Shown piece by piece: positions 6,544-11,486 of a stretch of 11,486 nt of DNA; position 1 is the stretch's first letter; every line of letters begins with the position of its first letter. This stretch comes from Gammaproteobacteria bacterium (GTDB lineage: Bacteria > Pseudomonadota > Gammaproteobacteria > J044), in contig RFHG01000550.1 in assembly GCA_003696465.1 (NCBI GenBank), positions 1-11,486 on the forward strand. The letters are read 5' to 3'. The position numbers were made by a program, and so were the translations under genes. The notes beneath the pieces were generated by a model. That model did no database searches. It saw only the letters and a program-made list of their open reading frames with translations, and was not told where the DNA came from.

Positions 6544-6855
6544 TCAGCCCTCGAAGTCGAGCATCTTGTCGGCGATGCGCCGGTAGTCGGGCTGGTAGCT
6601 GCCATCCGAGATAGCGGCCCGCAGGGCCTCGATACGTTCGGCGTTGCGTCCTTCACTCTGCTCCATGCGGCTCAGGCGCAGCGCAGTCTCGGACAGGGTG
6701 ACGCGGTCGCCCTGGGCGGGCTGAGCGGAGTTTTCGGCCGCGGGTGCCGTGCGTGCGGACGCAGGGGCCACGGACTTGCCCTGGGCGGTTTCCCCGCTGC
6801 GCCCGGTATCGTTGATCCGGGCCTGCAGCAACTCCTTGTTTGGATTGATCTTCAT
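6544..6855 (-). CDS. flgM: FlgM, anti-sigma-28 factor
   Basis: FlgM binds FliA (sigma-28) and blocks late flagellar genes until the hook-basal body is finished, when FlgM is exported. The 103-residue product starts MKINPNKE. A disordered Ala/Ser/Gln-rich middle follows (about 20-50). The conserved C-terminal sigma-binding region runs RVTLSETALRLSRME (51-65) and then IEALRAAISDGSYQPDYRRIADKM (about 75-98). Salmonella FlgM is 97 residues, so length fits. The same frame stays open well upstream; I chose the ATG at 6855 because it gives the canonical FlgM N-terminus and lies just downstream of a perfect sigma-28 promoter. The Shine-Dalgarno is weak (AGAGAG about 12 nt upstream). It lies 91 nt after flgA and 2 nt before flgN. 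Confidence 0.93.
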   Translation of the reverse strand: MKINPNKELLQARINDTGRSGETAQGKSVAPASARTAPAAENSAQPAQGDRVTLSETALRLSRMEQSEGRNAERIEALRAAISDGSYQPDYRRIADKMLDFEG

Positions 6856-6893
6856 GGTGTCAGTACTCTCTGGCCAGTTGGCTCCTGCACGGG

Positions 6894-6920
6894 TTATCGG
6901 CCGCGCCTTTAGAAACTTTA
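6894..6920 (-). promoter_or_regulatory. Consensus sigma-28 (FliA) promoter for flgM-flgN-ycgR
   Basis: On the minus strand the -35 box reads TAAAGTTT (6920-6913), followed by an 11-nt spacer and the -10 box GCCGATAA (6901-6894). All 16 defined positions match the enterobacterial sigma-28 consensus, with the canonical spacing. Transcription should begin near 6886, about 30 nt before the flgM start. Because FlgM inhibits FliA, the site closes a negative feedback loop, as for flgMN in Salmonella and Pseudomonas. Confidence 0.95.
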
Positions 6921-6946
6921 GCAGAATTTTGTGCCTCGACGCGTTG

Positions 6947-7678
6947 TCATTGTCGGTTTCGGGGTGGGGGTGGGCCCACCTGTACCTGATCCCTGCCAAT
7001 GACCCGGCCTTCCAGGACGCGTCCGGAGCGGAGATTGCGTACCCTGATGCGTTCGCCCTTGCCGCCGTTTTCCAGCGCCACCCCGGCCACTTCCACACGA
7101 TAGCCCGAGCCGCCGGAGACGATGCGGACACGACCATTCTTGTGCACCGGATAGTCCGGAACGATCTGGGCCGGTGTGATGACACGACCGGCAGCAAGCG
7201 GATATCGCAGTTCGGCACCGATCAGGCTGGCAATGTCGGTGAACATGCCGGCATGCAGGGTGGAAATGTCGCGATCCTCCAGTTTCAAATGGCTTTTGTC
7301 CAGCCGCGTGCGTGCCGCCAGGGGCGTGGCGGCGACGACCACCGGGGCATGCACGGCGACGCGCGCCGGAACCCGGATGCGCCACTCCGGCTGCGCGCAG
7401 GCAACGACCACCGTCACCCGCCCGACGGGGCGCGGGTTCTGCCCTGCAAGCTGCATCTGCAGGGGCCGGCTGCAGGCCGCCAGCCGAATCCGCGGGTCGA
7501 TGCGGGAGACCGTGACCACGCGCCGGGCCTCGTTTTTCACTGCCGGAGGAAGCCCCTCCAGATACGCGCTGACCCGTGCACGCAGCTGTTCGGGTTGTAC
7601 GAGGCTGCCTGCCGCAAGCCCGGCCGCAGGCAACAGCAGGGCTGCGAACAGGCACGAAGTGGACAGGCGCGGGTTCAC
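6947..7678 (-). CDS. flgA: FlgA, periplasmic chaperone for flagellar P-ring assembly
   Basis: FlgA is a periplasmic protein needed for FlgI to assemble into the P ring around the flagellar rod. The 243-residue product begins with a signal peptide (about 1-23, AAG at the likely cleavage site). An N-terminal domain carries two cysteines, C69 (LAACSRP) and C94 (VVACAQPEW), likely the conserved disulfide. SAF-type and C-terminal beta regions follow (about 108-235), with the family stretches AGRVITPAQI, KNGRVRIVSGGSGYRVEVAGVALENGGKGERIRVRN split across 163-215, and an SGRVLEGRV segment. The start codon is GTG: it overlaps the chemoreceptor stop as GTGA, and AGGAGG lies 10 nt upstream. The polyproline C-terminus (PPPPRNRQ) is short and unremarkable. 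It is followed after 91 nt by flgM, which also has its own promoter. Confidence 0.93.
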   Translation of the reverse strand: MNPRLSTSCLFAALLLPAAGLAAGSLVQPEQLRARVSAYLEGLPPAVKNEARRVVTVSRIDPRIRLAACSRPLQMQLAGQNPRPVGRVTVVVACAQPEWRIRVPARVAVHAPVVVAATPLAARTRLDKSHLKLEDRDISTLHAGMFTDIASLIGAELRYPLAAGRVITPAQIVPDYPVHKNGRVRIVSGGSGYRVEVAGVALENGGKGERIRVRNLRSGRVLEGRVIGRDQVQVGPPPPRNRQ

Positions 7679-9009
7679 CGGGCCAGGGCCTCCTGTTTGA
7701 GCTGGTCGATCAATCCGATCAGCTCCTCGCTGATGGTTTCCATCTCGCGCAGGGCGGCGAGGGCATCGTCGCGCTGCCCGGCGGAAACCAGCTCCACGAT
7801 CTGGCGTCCCAGGGCATGGACACGCTGGTGCGGTGGCTCAATGCTCTGGAAGGAGGGCAGGCTGCCGTAGCGGCTGGTGCCCAGGCTGTAATACCACTTG
7901 CCCAGACGGCACTGGGTATGGTCCTTGATCTCGTCCTCGCCCATGGTGTTGTCGTTGACGATGAGGTCGGCCAGACGTGCCTTCCACATCAGGTGATCCG
8001 CCTTGACGATTTCCAGCAGCAGGCTGTCGCTCTTCCACTTGGCCAGTTCGCCAAACTGGCGCCCGAAGCTTCGATAGATGTCCTGCAGTGATTCATTGAT
8101 TTCGCCCAGGTGGCGCTGCTCCTGGTTCAGGGAAGCAGTGATGGCAGAGAGCCGGTCGGCCATCTCGTGGGCGACGGTCTGCTGTTCGGCTGCAGAGGTC
8201 GAGATGCCGTGAATCTCGCCGCTGACCTGTTGCACCAGCGAGGTGTTCTCGGACAGCACCATGGCCACTTCCTCGACCGCCTCGTTGCTGCGCGCCAGTC
8301 TTTCCAGGCTCTGGTCTACCGAATCTCCCACGCTGCCGGAAAGCTCGTTCATGGTCTGGGTGACGGTGACGATTTCCTTGGTGGCCTCGGTGGTCTTGTC
8401 GGCCAGTTTCTTGACCTCGTCGGCGACCACGGCAAACCCGCGGCCGGCCTCTCCGGCCCGCGCCGCCTCGATGGCGGCATTCAGGGCGAGCAGGTTGGTC
8501 TGCTGCGCAATGTCATTGACGATGGTGGTGAGCTGATTGATTTCCGACGTGAATTCGACGAATTTCCCTACCCCCTGCGCCATGGAATTGACGGCATCCT
8601 CGAGCAGGCCGAGATCGCCCATCAGGGAGGACACATGCTGGTTACCGAGCTGGGTGCGCTCGAGGCTTTGGTCGGCCATCTGGACTGTTTGCTCGGCATG
8701 CTGGGCCACCGAGGAGGCACTGGCGGCCATCTCCTCCACGGCCGTGGCCACGCTGTTGACATTGTCCCCGATCGCGTTGATTTCCTTGGAGAAATTACTT
8801 CCCTGTTCCATCGTCCTGACGATTGTGCGCAAACCATCCAGGGCAATGTGCGCCACAGTTTCAAGGATCTTCTGCCCCTGGGTCATTTCCTCGATGACCG
8901 GTTTCAGGGTATTGGCGGTGCCTCGATGGCGGGCCAGCTCCTCGAGGTCCTGATGCATCGCGGCCTGCAGGGTCGCGAGTGCCTTGCGGGTATTGAGAAA
9001 GGGCGTCAT
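7675..9009 (-). CDS. Soluble methyl-accepting chemotaxis protein with C-terminal CZB zinc-binding domain
   Basis: This 444-residue chemoreceptor has no transmembrane segment and no separate N-terminal ligand domain, so it should be cytoplasmic. Residues from about 30 to 320 form the signalling coiled coil. The hairpin tip (about 161-203) is highly conserved: NDIAQQTNLLALNAAIEAAR, then AGEAGRGFAVVADEVKKLA, which contacts CheA and CheW. The C-terminus (about 330-410) matches the CZB domain, with likely zinc ligands H339 (ADHLMW), C367 (CRLGKWYY), H394 and H398 (PPHQRVH). CZB receptors such as H. pylori TlpD have been linked to zinc and hypochlorous acid sensing. I chose the ATG at 9009, which has GGAGAGAG upstream; an ATG at 9048 would add 13 residues and has no ribosome site. 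The stop overlaps the flgA GTG by 4 bp, so the two are coupled. P. aeruginosa does not have a receptor at this place. Confidence 0.93.
   Translation of the reverse strand: MTPFLNTRKALATLQAAMHQDLEELARHRGTANTLKPVIEEMTQGQKILETVAHIALDGLRTIVRTMEQGSNFSKEINAIGDNVNSVATAVEEMAASASSVAQHAEQTVQMADQSLERTQLGNQHVSSLMGDLGLLEDAVNSMAQGVGKFVEFTSEINQLTTIVNDIAQQTNLLALNAAIEAARAGEAGRGFAVVADEVKKLADKTTEATKEIVTVTQTMNELSGSVGDSVDQSLERLARSNEAVEEVAMVLSENTSLVQQVSGEIHGISTSAAEQQTVAHEMADRLSAITASLNQEQRHLGEINESLQDIYRSFGRQFGELAKWKSDSLLLEIVKADHLMWKARLADLIVNDNTMGEDEIKDHTQCRLGKWYYSLGTSRYGSLPSFQSIEPPHQRVHALGRQIVELVSAGQRDDALAALREMETISEELIGLIDQLKQEALAR
7689..7694 (-). promoter_or_regulatory. Shine-Dalgarno that fixes the GTG start of flgA
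   Basis: AGGAGG on the minus strand lies 10 nt before the GTG at 7678, inside the last codons of the chemoreceptor gene. It supports the non-ATG start and coupling of the two genes. Confidence 0.75.
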
Positions 9010-9130
9010 GGTCGTCAGCTCTCTCCGGCATGGTGGTTTTAACGACATGCAGCAAGAAACGTGCCTGCTGCGCGGTCCCCTGAGTCATGTTCGATCAACC
9101 AAAACCCTCTGGCGGGTCCAGGGGACAATG

Positions 9131-9150
9131 CCAGGGGTGGCCACTCCTGG
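9131..9150. repeat. 20-bp near-perfect palindrome
   Basis: The sequence is CCAGGGGTGGCCACTCCTGG. Its two halves match as inverted repeats except for one symmetric position pair, which would be a G-T wobble in a hairpin. The pairing extends one base further on each side (G9130, C9151). It sits about 120 bp before the chemoreceptor start and could be an operator for a dimeric regulator. Confidence 0.5.
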
Positions 9151-9250
9151 CGAGAATTTCGTGGACAGGATTAATCCGGCCCTGGCCACGAACCCGAAGC
9201 GGGCACCGCGGCGTATGGCAGTTGCACATGACGGCCCGATGCCCGCATCC

Positions 9251-9264
9251 TTAGGTTTTCCTAA
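9251..9264. repeat. Short inverted repeat TTAGG-TTTT-CCTAA
   Basis: Two perfect 5-bp arms surround a four-T centre, and the right arm overlaps the -35 box of the cheV promoter candidate. It could be an operator half-site pair or chance. Confidence 0.35.
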
Positions 9265-9289
9265 AGCAATCGTAGCCAACTGCCGCTAT
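9262..9289 (+). promoter_or_regulatory. Sigma-28-like promoter candidate for cheV-cheR
   Basis: TAAAGCAA (9262-9269) matches the -35 consensus at 5 of 8 positions. GCCGCTAT (9282-9289) matches the -10 at 6 of 8. The spacer is 12 nt rather than 11. Transcription would start near 9297, about 85 nt before cheV. In P. aeruginosa cheVR is reported in the FliA-dependent class, which supports the idea; the match itself is only moderate. Confidence 0.42.
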
Positions 9290-9381
9290 ATTGTCTGTAG
9301 TGCCAAGGTACAATGCCGGCGATGGCAGTGCCGGGGCATCATGATGGCATCCCTGGCCCAGAGATTTCGGGAGGTTTGGAC

Positions 9382-10347
9382 ATGGCAGGTCTGCTCGATG
9401 GCGTGAATCAGCGAACCCAGCTGGTCGGCAAGAACCGGCTGGAACTGCTGCTGTTCCGCATTGGCGTTCGGCAGCGATTCGCGATCAATGTGTTCAAGGT
9501 GCGCGAGGTGATCCCTTGTCCGCCCCTCAAGCGTGTACCCGAGGCCCATCCGCACGTGGTGGGGATTGGCAACATGCGTGGGCAGACCATACCCGTCATC
9601 GATCTCGCGCTGGCGCTGGGCTATCGCGGTATCGAGAACATCTCCGAAGGCTTTGTCATCATCACCGAGTTCAATCGCTATGTGCAGGGCTTCCTGGTCA
9701 CCGAAGTGGACCGCATCATCAACTGCAACTGGGAAGAGATCATGCCGCCGCCCAAGGGGACGGAGCGGGGCAGTTACATGACGGCCGTGACCCGCTTCGA
9801 GGACGAGCTGATCGAGATCGTGGATGTGGAGCGCATCCTTGACGAGGTGGTCGGTTCTCAGAAGGATGTTTCCCAGGACGTGCTCGACGATGTGGATATG
9901 GAGCGGCCGGTGCTGCGCCGCGTGCTGGTGGCGGATGATTCCATGGTGGCCCGCAACCAGGTCAAGCGGGCACTGGACCAGGTCGGTATCGAAAGCGTGC
10001 TGGTACGCGATGGGCGCGAAGCGCTCAACCAGCTCAGGCAGTGGGCCGACGAGGGCCGGCTCCAGGACGAGATTTCGCTCGTCATCTCCGATATCGAGAT
10101 GCCGGAGATGGACGGCTATACCCTGACCTCCGAGATTCGTAAGGATCCGCGACTGGCCGACCTCTATGTCATCCTGCATTCCTCGCTCAGTGGCGTGTTC
10201 AACAACGCCATGGTGGAAAAGGTGGGGGCCGATCACTTCCTGCCCAAGTTCAAGGCCGATGAGCTGGCCCAGGCAGTGCTGGACCGCGTCCAGTCCCAGG
10301 TCACCCACAGTCATCCGCAGACGGCGGCCGAGGCGGACAGCAACTGA
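9382..10347 (+). CDS. cheV: CheV, CheW-receiver hybrid chemotaxis coupling protein
   Basis: CheV joins a CheW-like scaffold to a response-regulator receiver. It couples chemoreceptors to CheA and tunes adaptation when phosphorylated. The 321-residue product has a CheW domain at about 15-158 (LLLFRIGVRQRFAINVFKVRE at 22-42, split by family-typical residues; NMRGQTIPVIDLALALG at 64-80) and a receiver at about 178-305. The receiver is intact: acidic D185 and D186 (VADDS), phospho-acceptor D237 (ISDIEMPEMDG), S267 and K289 (LPKF). The ATG at 9382 is set by GGGAGG 7 nt upstream; the frame is open further upstream to 9313 but without CheV-like sequence. Together with cheR, 63 nt downstream, it forms a cheVR unit transcribed divergently from the chemoreceptor-flgA operon, as in pseudomonads except for the intervening receptor. 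Confidence 0.95.
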   Translation: MAGLLDGVNQRTQLVGKNRLELLLFRIGVRQRFAINVFKVREVIPCPPLKRVPEAHPHVVGIGNMRGQTIPVIDLALALGYRGIENISEGFVIITEFNRYVQGFLVTEVDRIINCNWEEIMPPPKGTERGSYMTAVTRFEDELIEIVDVERILDEVVGSQKDVSQDVLDDVDMERPVLRRVLVADDSMVARNQVKRALDQVGIESVLVRDGREALNQLRQWADEGRLQDEISLVISDIEMPEMDGYTLTSEIRKDPRLADLYVILHSSLSGVFNNAMVEKVGADHFLPKFKADELAQAVLDRVQSQVTHSHPQTAAEADSN

Positions 10348-10400
10348 AGGGCCAGGTCTCATCCGGATTAGAATGACGCGTGCCAACCCGATAGACAGAA

Positions 10401-10405
10401 GGGAG
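10401..10405 (+). promoter_or_regulatory. Shine-Dalgarno that supports the TTG start of cheR
   Basis: GGGAG lies 5 nt before a TTG at 10411, and no in-frame ATG lies near. It makes TTG the likely cheR start. Confidence 0.65.
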
Positions 10406-10410
10406 TTCAC

Positions 10411-11241
10411 TTGTCCACGCAGCAGCTGAATGCCGCCGAATACGAGCAGTTCAAGGAGTTCCTCGAGAAGAGCTGCGGCCTCGTGCTGGGCGACAACAAG
10501 CATTACCTCGTGACCAGTCGTCTGACCGGCCTGCTGGACGAATACCGTGTCGGCAGCGTGGGCGAGCTCATCAAGCTGCTGGTCAGCCGTCCGCCCATGG
10601 GCATGAAGGAACGGATCATCGAGGCCATGACCACCAACGAGACCTTCTGGTTTCGGGACGGCTTCCCCTTCGACATCCTCAAGAACCGGCTCTATCCCGA
10701 GCTGGACCAGGGACGCCAGATCAAGATCTGGTCGGCGGCCTGCTCCACCGGGCAGGAGGCCTATTCCATCAGCATGACCGCCGAGGAATATCGTGCAGCC
10801 AATCCGGGCAAGCTGCGTGGGGATGTACGCATTGTGGGTACCGATATCTCGCCTGCCGTGGTCAAACAGGCGCAGCAGGGTCGCTATGACCACCTGGCCA
10901 TGACCCGGGGCCTGTCACCGGAACGCAAGCAGAAATTCTTCCGTCAGATCGACGAAAAGACCTGGGAAGTCATCCCCCAGATCAAGACCCGGGCCAGTTT
11001 CCGTACGCTGAATCTGCTCGAGAGCTATCGTGCGCTCGGCAAGTTCGACATCGTGTTCTGCCGCAATGTACTCATCTACTTCTCTGCGGAAAACAAGAAG
11101 GACATCATCAACCGCATTGCCGAGGTGCTCAACCCGCGTGGCTACCTGTTTCTGGGGGCGTCCGAGTCCATTACCAGCTATTCCGATGCCTTCGAAATGA
11201 TTCGGTGCAATCCCGGGGTGTTGTATCGGTTGAAGCAATAG
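10411..11241 (+). CDS. cheR: CheR, chemoreceptor glutamate methyltransferase
   Basis: CheR transfers methyl groups from S-adenosylmethionine to glutamates on chemoreceptors, setting sensory adaptation against CheB. The 276-residue product has the helical N-terminal domain (about 5-70) and then the catalytic domain. Motifs are TTNETFWFRD (74-83), the SAM-binding WSAACSTGQEAYSI (107-120), GTDIS with D145, and FCRNVLIYF (216-224). Length is normal for the family. The start codon is TTG, preceded by GGGAG 5 nt away; no in-frame ATG precedes the conserved N-terminus, and weak initiation may limit CheR levels relative to CheV. The 63-nt gap after cheV holds no clear promoter, so cotranscription is likely. 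A terminator begins within the stop codon, and the right repeat copy starts about 30 nt later. Confidence 0.95.
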   Translation: MSTQQLNAAEYEQFKEFLEKSCGLVLGDNKHYLVTSRLTGLLDEYRVGSVGELIKLLVSRPPMGMKERIIEAMTTNETFWFRDGFPFDILKNRLYPELDQGRQIKIWSAACSTGQEAYSISMTAEEYRAANPGKLRGDVRIVGTDISPAVVKQAQQGRYDHLAMTRGLSPERKQKFFRQIDEKTWEVIPQIKTRASFRTLNLLESYRALGKFDIVFCRNVLIYFSAENKKDIINRIAEVLNPRGYLFLGASESITSYSDAFEMIRCNPGVLYRLKQ

Positions 11242-11258
11242 CCGGCTGTGCCGGTTTT
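11240..11258 (+). terminator. Intrinsic terminator overlapping the cheR stop
   Basis: CCGGC (11242-11246) and GCCGG (11250-11254) form a stem with a TGT loop, followed by four T residues (11255-11258). The stem can extend by G-U and A-U pairs into the last two bases of the TAG stop codon. The U-tract is short, so termination may be partial. This would end the cheVR transcript before the structured repeat. Confidence 0.65.
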
Positions 11259-11272
11259 GACTTGCGGATTTG

Positions 11273-11463
11273 ATTGCACATCCGCTACGCGGCTGCGCCC
11301 CACTTTCTTTGCTTGCCCAAAGAAAGTGGGCAAAGAAAGGGCACCCCGGGCCCGTGCCCGCTTCGCGGGTACCCGTCCGCGAACGCGTCGCTGCGGGGGT
11401 TCATCGACGGGCATCCCTGCCCGACGATGAACTGGCCGGCATCCCTTGCCGGCCCCCGGGTCT
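11273..11463 (+). repeat. Right copy of the multi-hairpin intergenic repeat
   Basis: This is the inverted counterpart of 1-193. It runs from ATTGCACA (11273-11280) to the TCT at 11461-11463. It keeps the same chain of hairpins. The first, CCGC/GCGG (11282-11285 with 11289-11292), differs in sequence from the left copy's CTCGC/GCGAG but still pairs. The hairpin at 11399-11432 has an upper stem CGGGCA/TGCCCG one pair longer than in the left copy. It lies downstream of cheR and reads in the same direction, just as the left copy lies downstream of the M48 gene and reads with it. A possible 60-residue frame across it is repeat-derived and not a believable gene. The last 23 bases of the window show nothing further. 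Confidence 0.9.
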
Positions 11464-11486
11464 GCTGCGCAGCCCCGGCCAACCGC

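Larger units (their letters stand above)
9010..9381. other. Divergent intergenic region between chemoreceptor and cheV
   Basis: These 372 bp lie between two divergent chemotaxis genes and hold no credible gene. They contain a 20-bp near-palindrome (9131-9150), a perfect GGATTAATCC (9168-9177), a small inverted repeat (9251-9264), a sigma-28-like site toward cheV (9262-9289) and a perfect CATCATGATG (9337-9346). CCAGGGG occurs twice, at 9118-9124 and 9131-9137. A clear promoter for the chemoreceptor-flgA operon was not found. The length and symmetric sites suggest regulator binding. Confidence 0.6.

Noticed and set aside
9225..9262. Sigma-28-like site on the minus strand for the chemoreceptor
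   Set aside because: The boxes (TAAGGATG and GCCGTCAT) match poorly and the spacer is 10 nt, so it is near the level expected by chance.
9261..9280. Sigma-54-like element on the minus strand (TTGGC then TTGCT)
   Set aside because: The GG and GC pairs are 8 nt apart instead of the strict 10. A second candidate at about 9127-9143 has 9 nt. Neither fits.
9286..10893. 535-codon minus-strand open frame across cheV and cheR
   Set aside because: It runs antisense through two well-supported genes and shows the His/Leu/Asp-rich composition of a shadow frame.
11248..11430. Small plus-strand frame inside the right repeat
   Set aside because: It lies almost wholly in the structured repeat. Similar peptides are commonly mis-annotated in repeats of this kind.
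1..11463. Composite transposon or genomic island bounded by the inverted repeats
   Set aside because: There is no transposase, integrase or target-site duplication, and the cargo is core flagellar and housekeeping-type genes.

Overview
The window is GC-rich, densely coded DNA that looks like a gammaproteobacterial chromosome. The gene order ycgR/flgZ-flgN-flgM-flgA followed by a divergent cheV-cheR pair is essentially the arrangement known from Pseudomonas aeruginosa. MsrPQ is also typical of Proteobacteria. The exact genus cannot be read from the sequence; a Chromatiales-like or other non-enteric gammaproteobacterium is only an inference. There are no tRNA or rRNA genes, transposases, phage genes or CRISPR arrays.

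Layout from left to right. (1) Bases 1-193 hold a repeat built from several hairpins. An inverted copy lies at 11273-11463, so the whole gene block sits between two repeats of about 190 bp. (2) Bases 357-3626, minus strand, form a tightly coupled three-gene operon. Its order in transcription is a CHASE2-domain class III nucleotide cyclase, a secreted SH3-like protein, and an M48 metalloprotease with an N-terminal export signal. (3) Bases 3732-5332, plus strand, hold msrP-msrQ, the periplasmic methionine-sulfoxide reductase and its haem membrane partner. (4) Bases 5275-9009, minus strand, form a flagellar operon: a soluble chemoreceptor with a C-terminal CZB zinc-binding domain, then flgA, flgM, flgN and a PilZ-domain flagellar brake (ycgR/flgZ type). 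A consensus-perfect sigma-28 (FliA) promoter lies between flgA and flgM. (5) Bases 9382-11241, plus strand, hold cheV and cheR, preceded by a 372-bp divergent intergenic region with palindromes and a weaker sigma-28-like site. An intrinsic terminator overlaps the cheR stop codon.

The flagellar and chemotaxis genes cover P-ring assembly (FlgA), the anti-sigma checkpoint (FlgM), chaperoning of late export substrates (FlgN), c-di-GMP braking (YcgR/FlgZ), receptor input (CZB chemoreceptor), receptor coupling and adaptation (CheV) and receptor methylation (CheR). The left half is an envelope and signalling set: cAMP synthesis under an extracytoplasmic CHASE2 sensor, an SH3-like secreted protein, a metalloprotease and periplasmic methionine repair. 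MsrPQ and some CZB-domain chemoreceptors are both linked to hypochlorous acid in the literature, which suggests, without proving, a shared oxidant theme.

The points most worth a second look are the flanking structured inverted repeats, whose hairpins keep their pairing while their bases change; the coupled cyclase/SH3/M48 operon of unknown purpose; the CZB chemoreceptor coupled to flgA through a GTGA overlap; and the symmetric elements between the chemoreceptor and cheV. Most single genes belong to known families.
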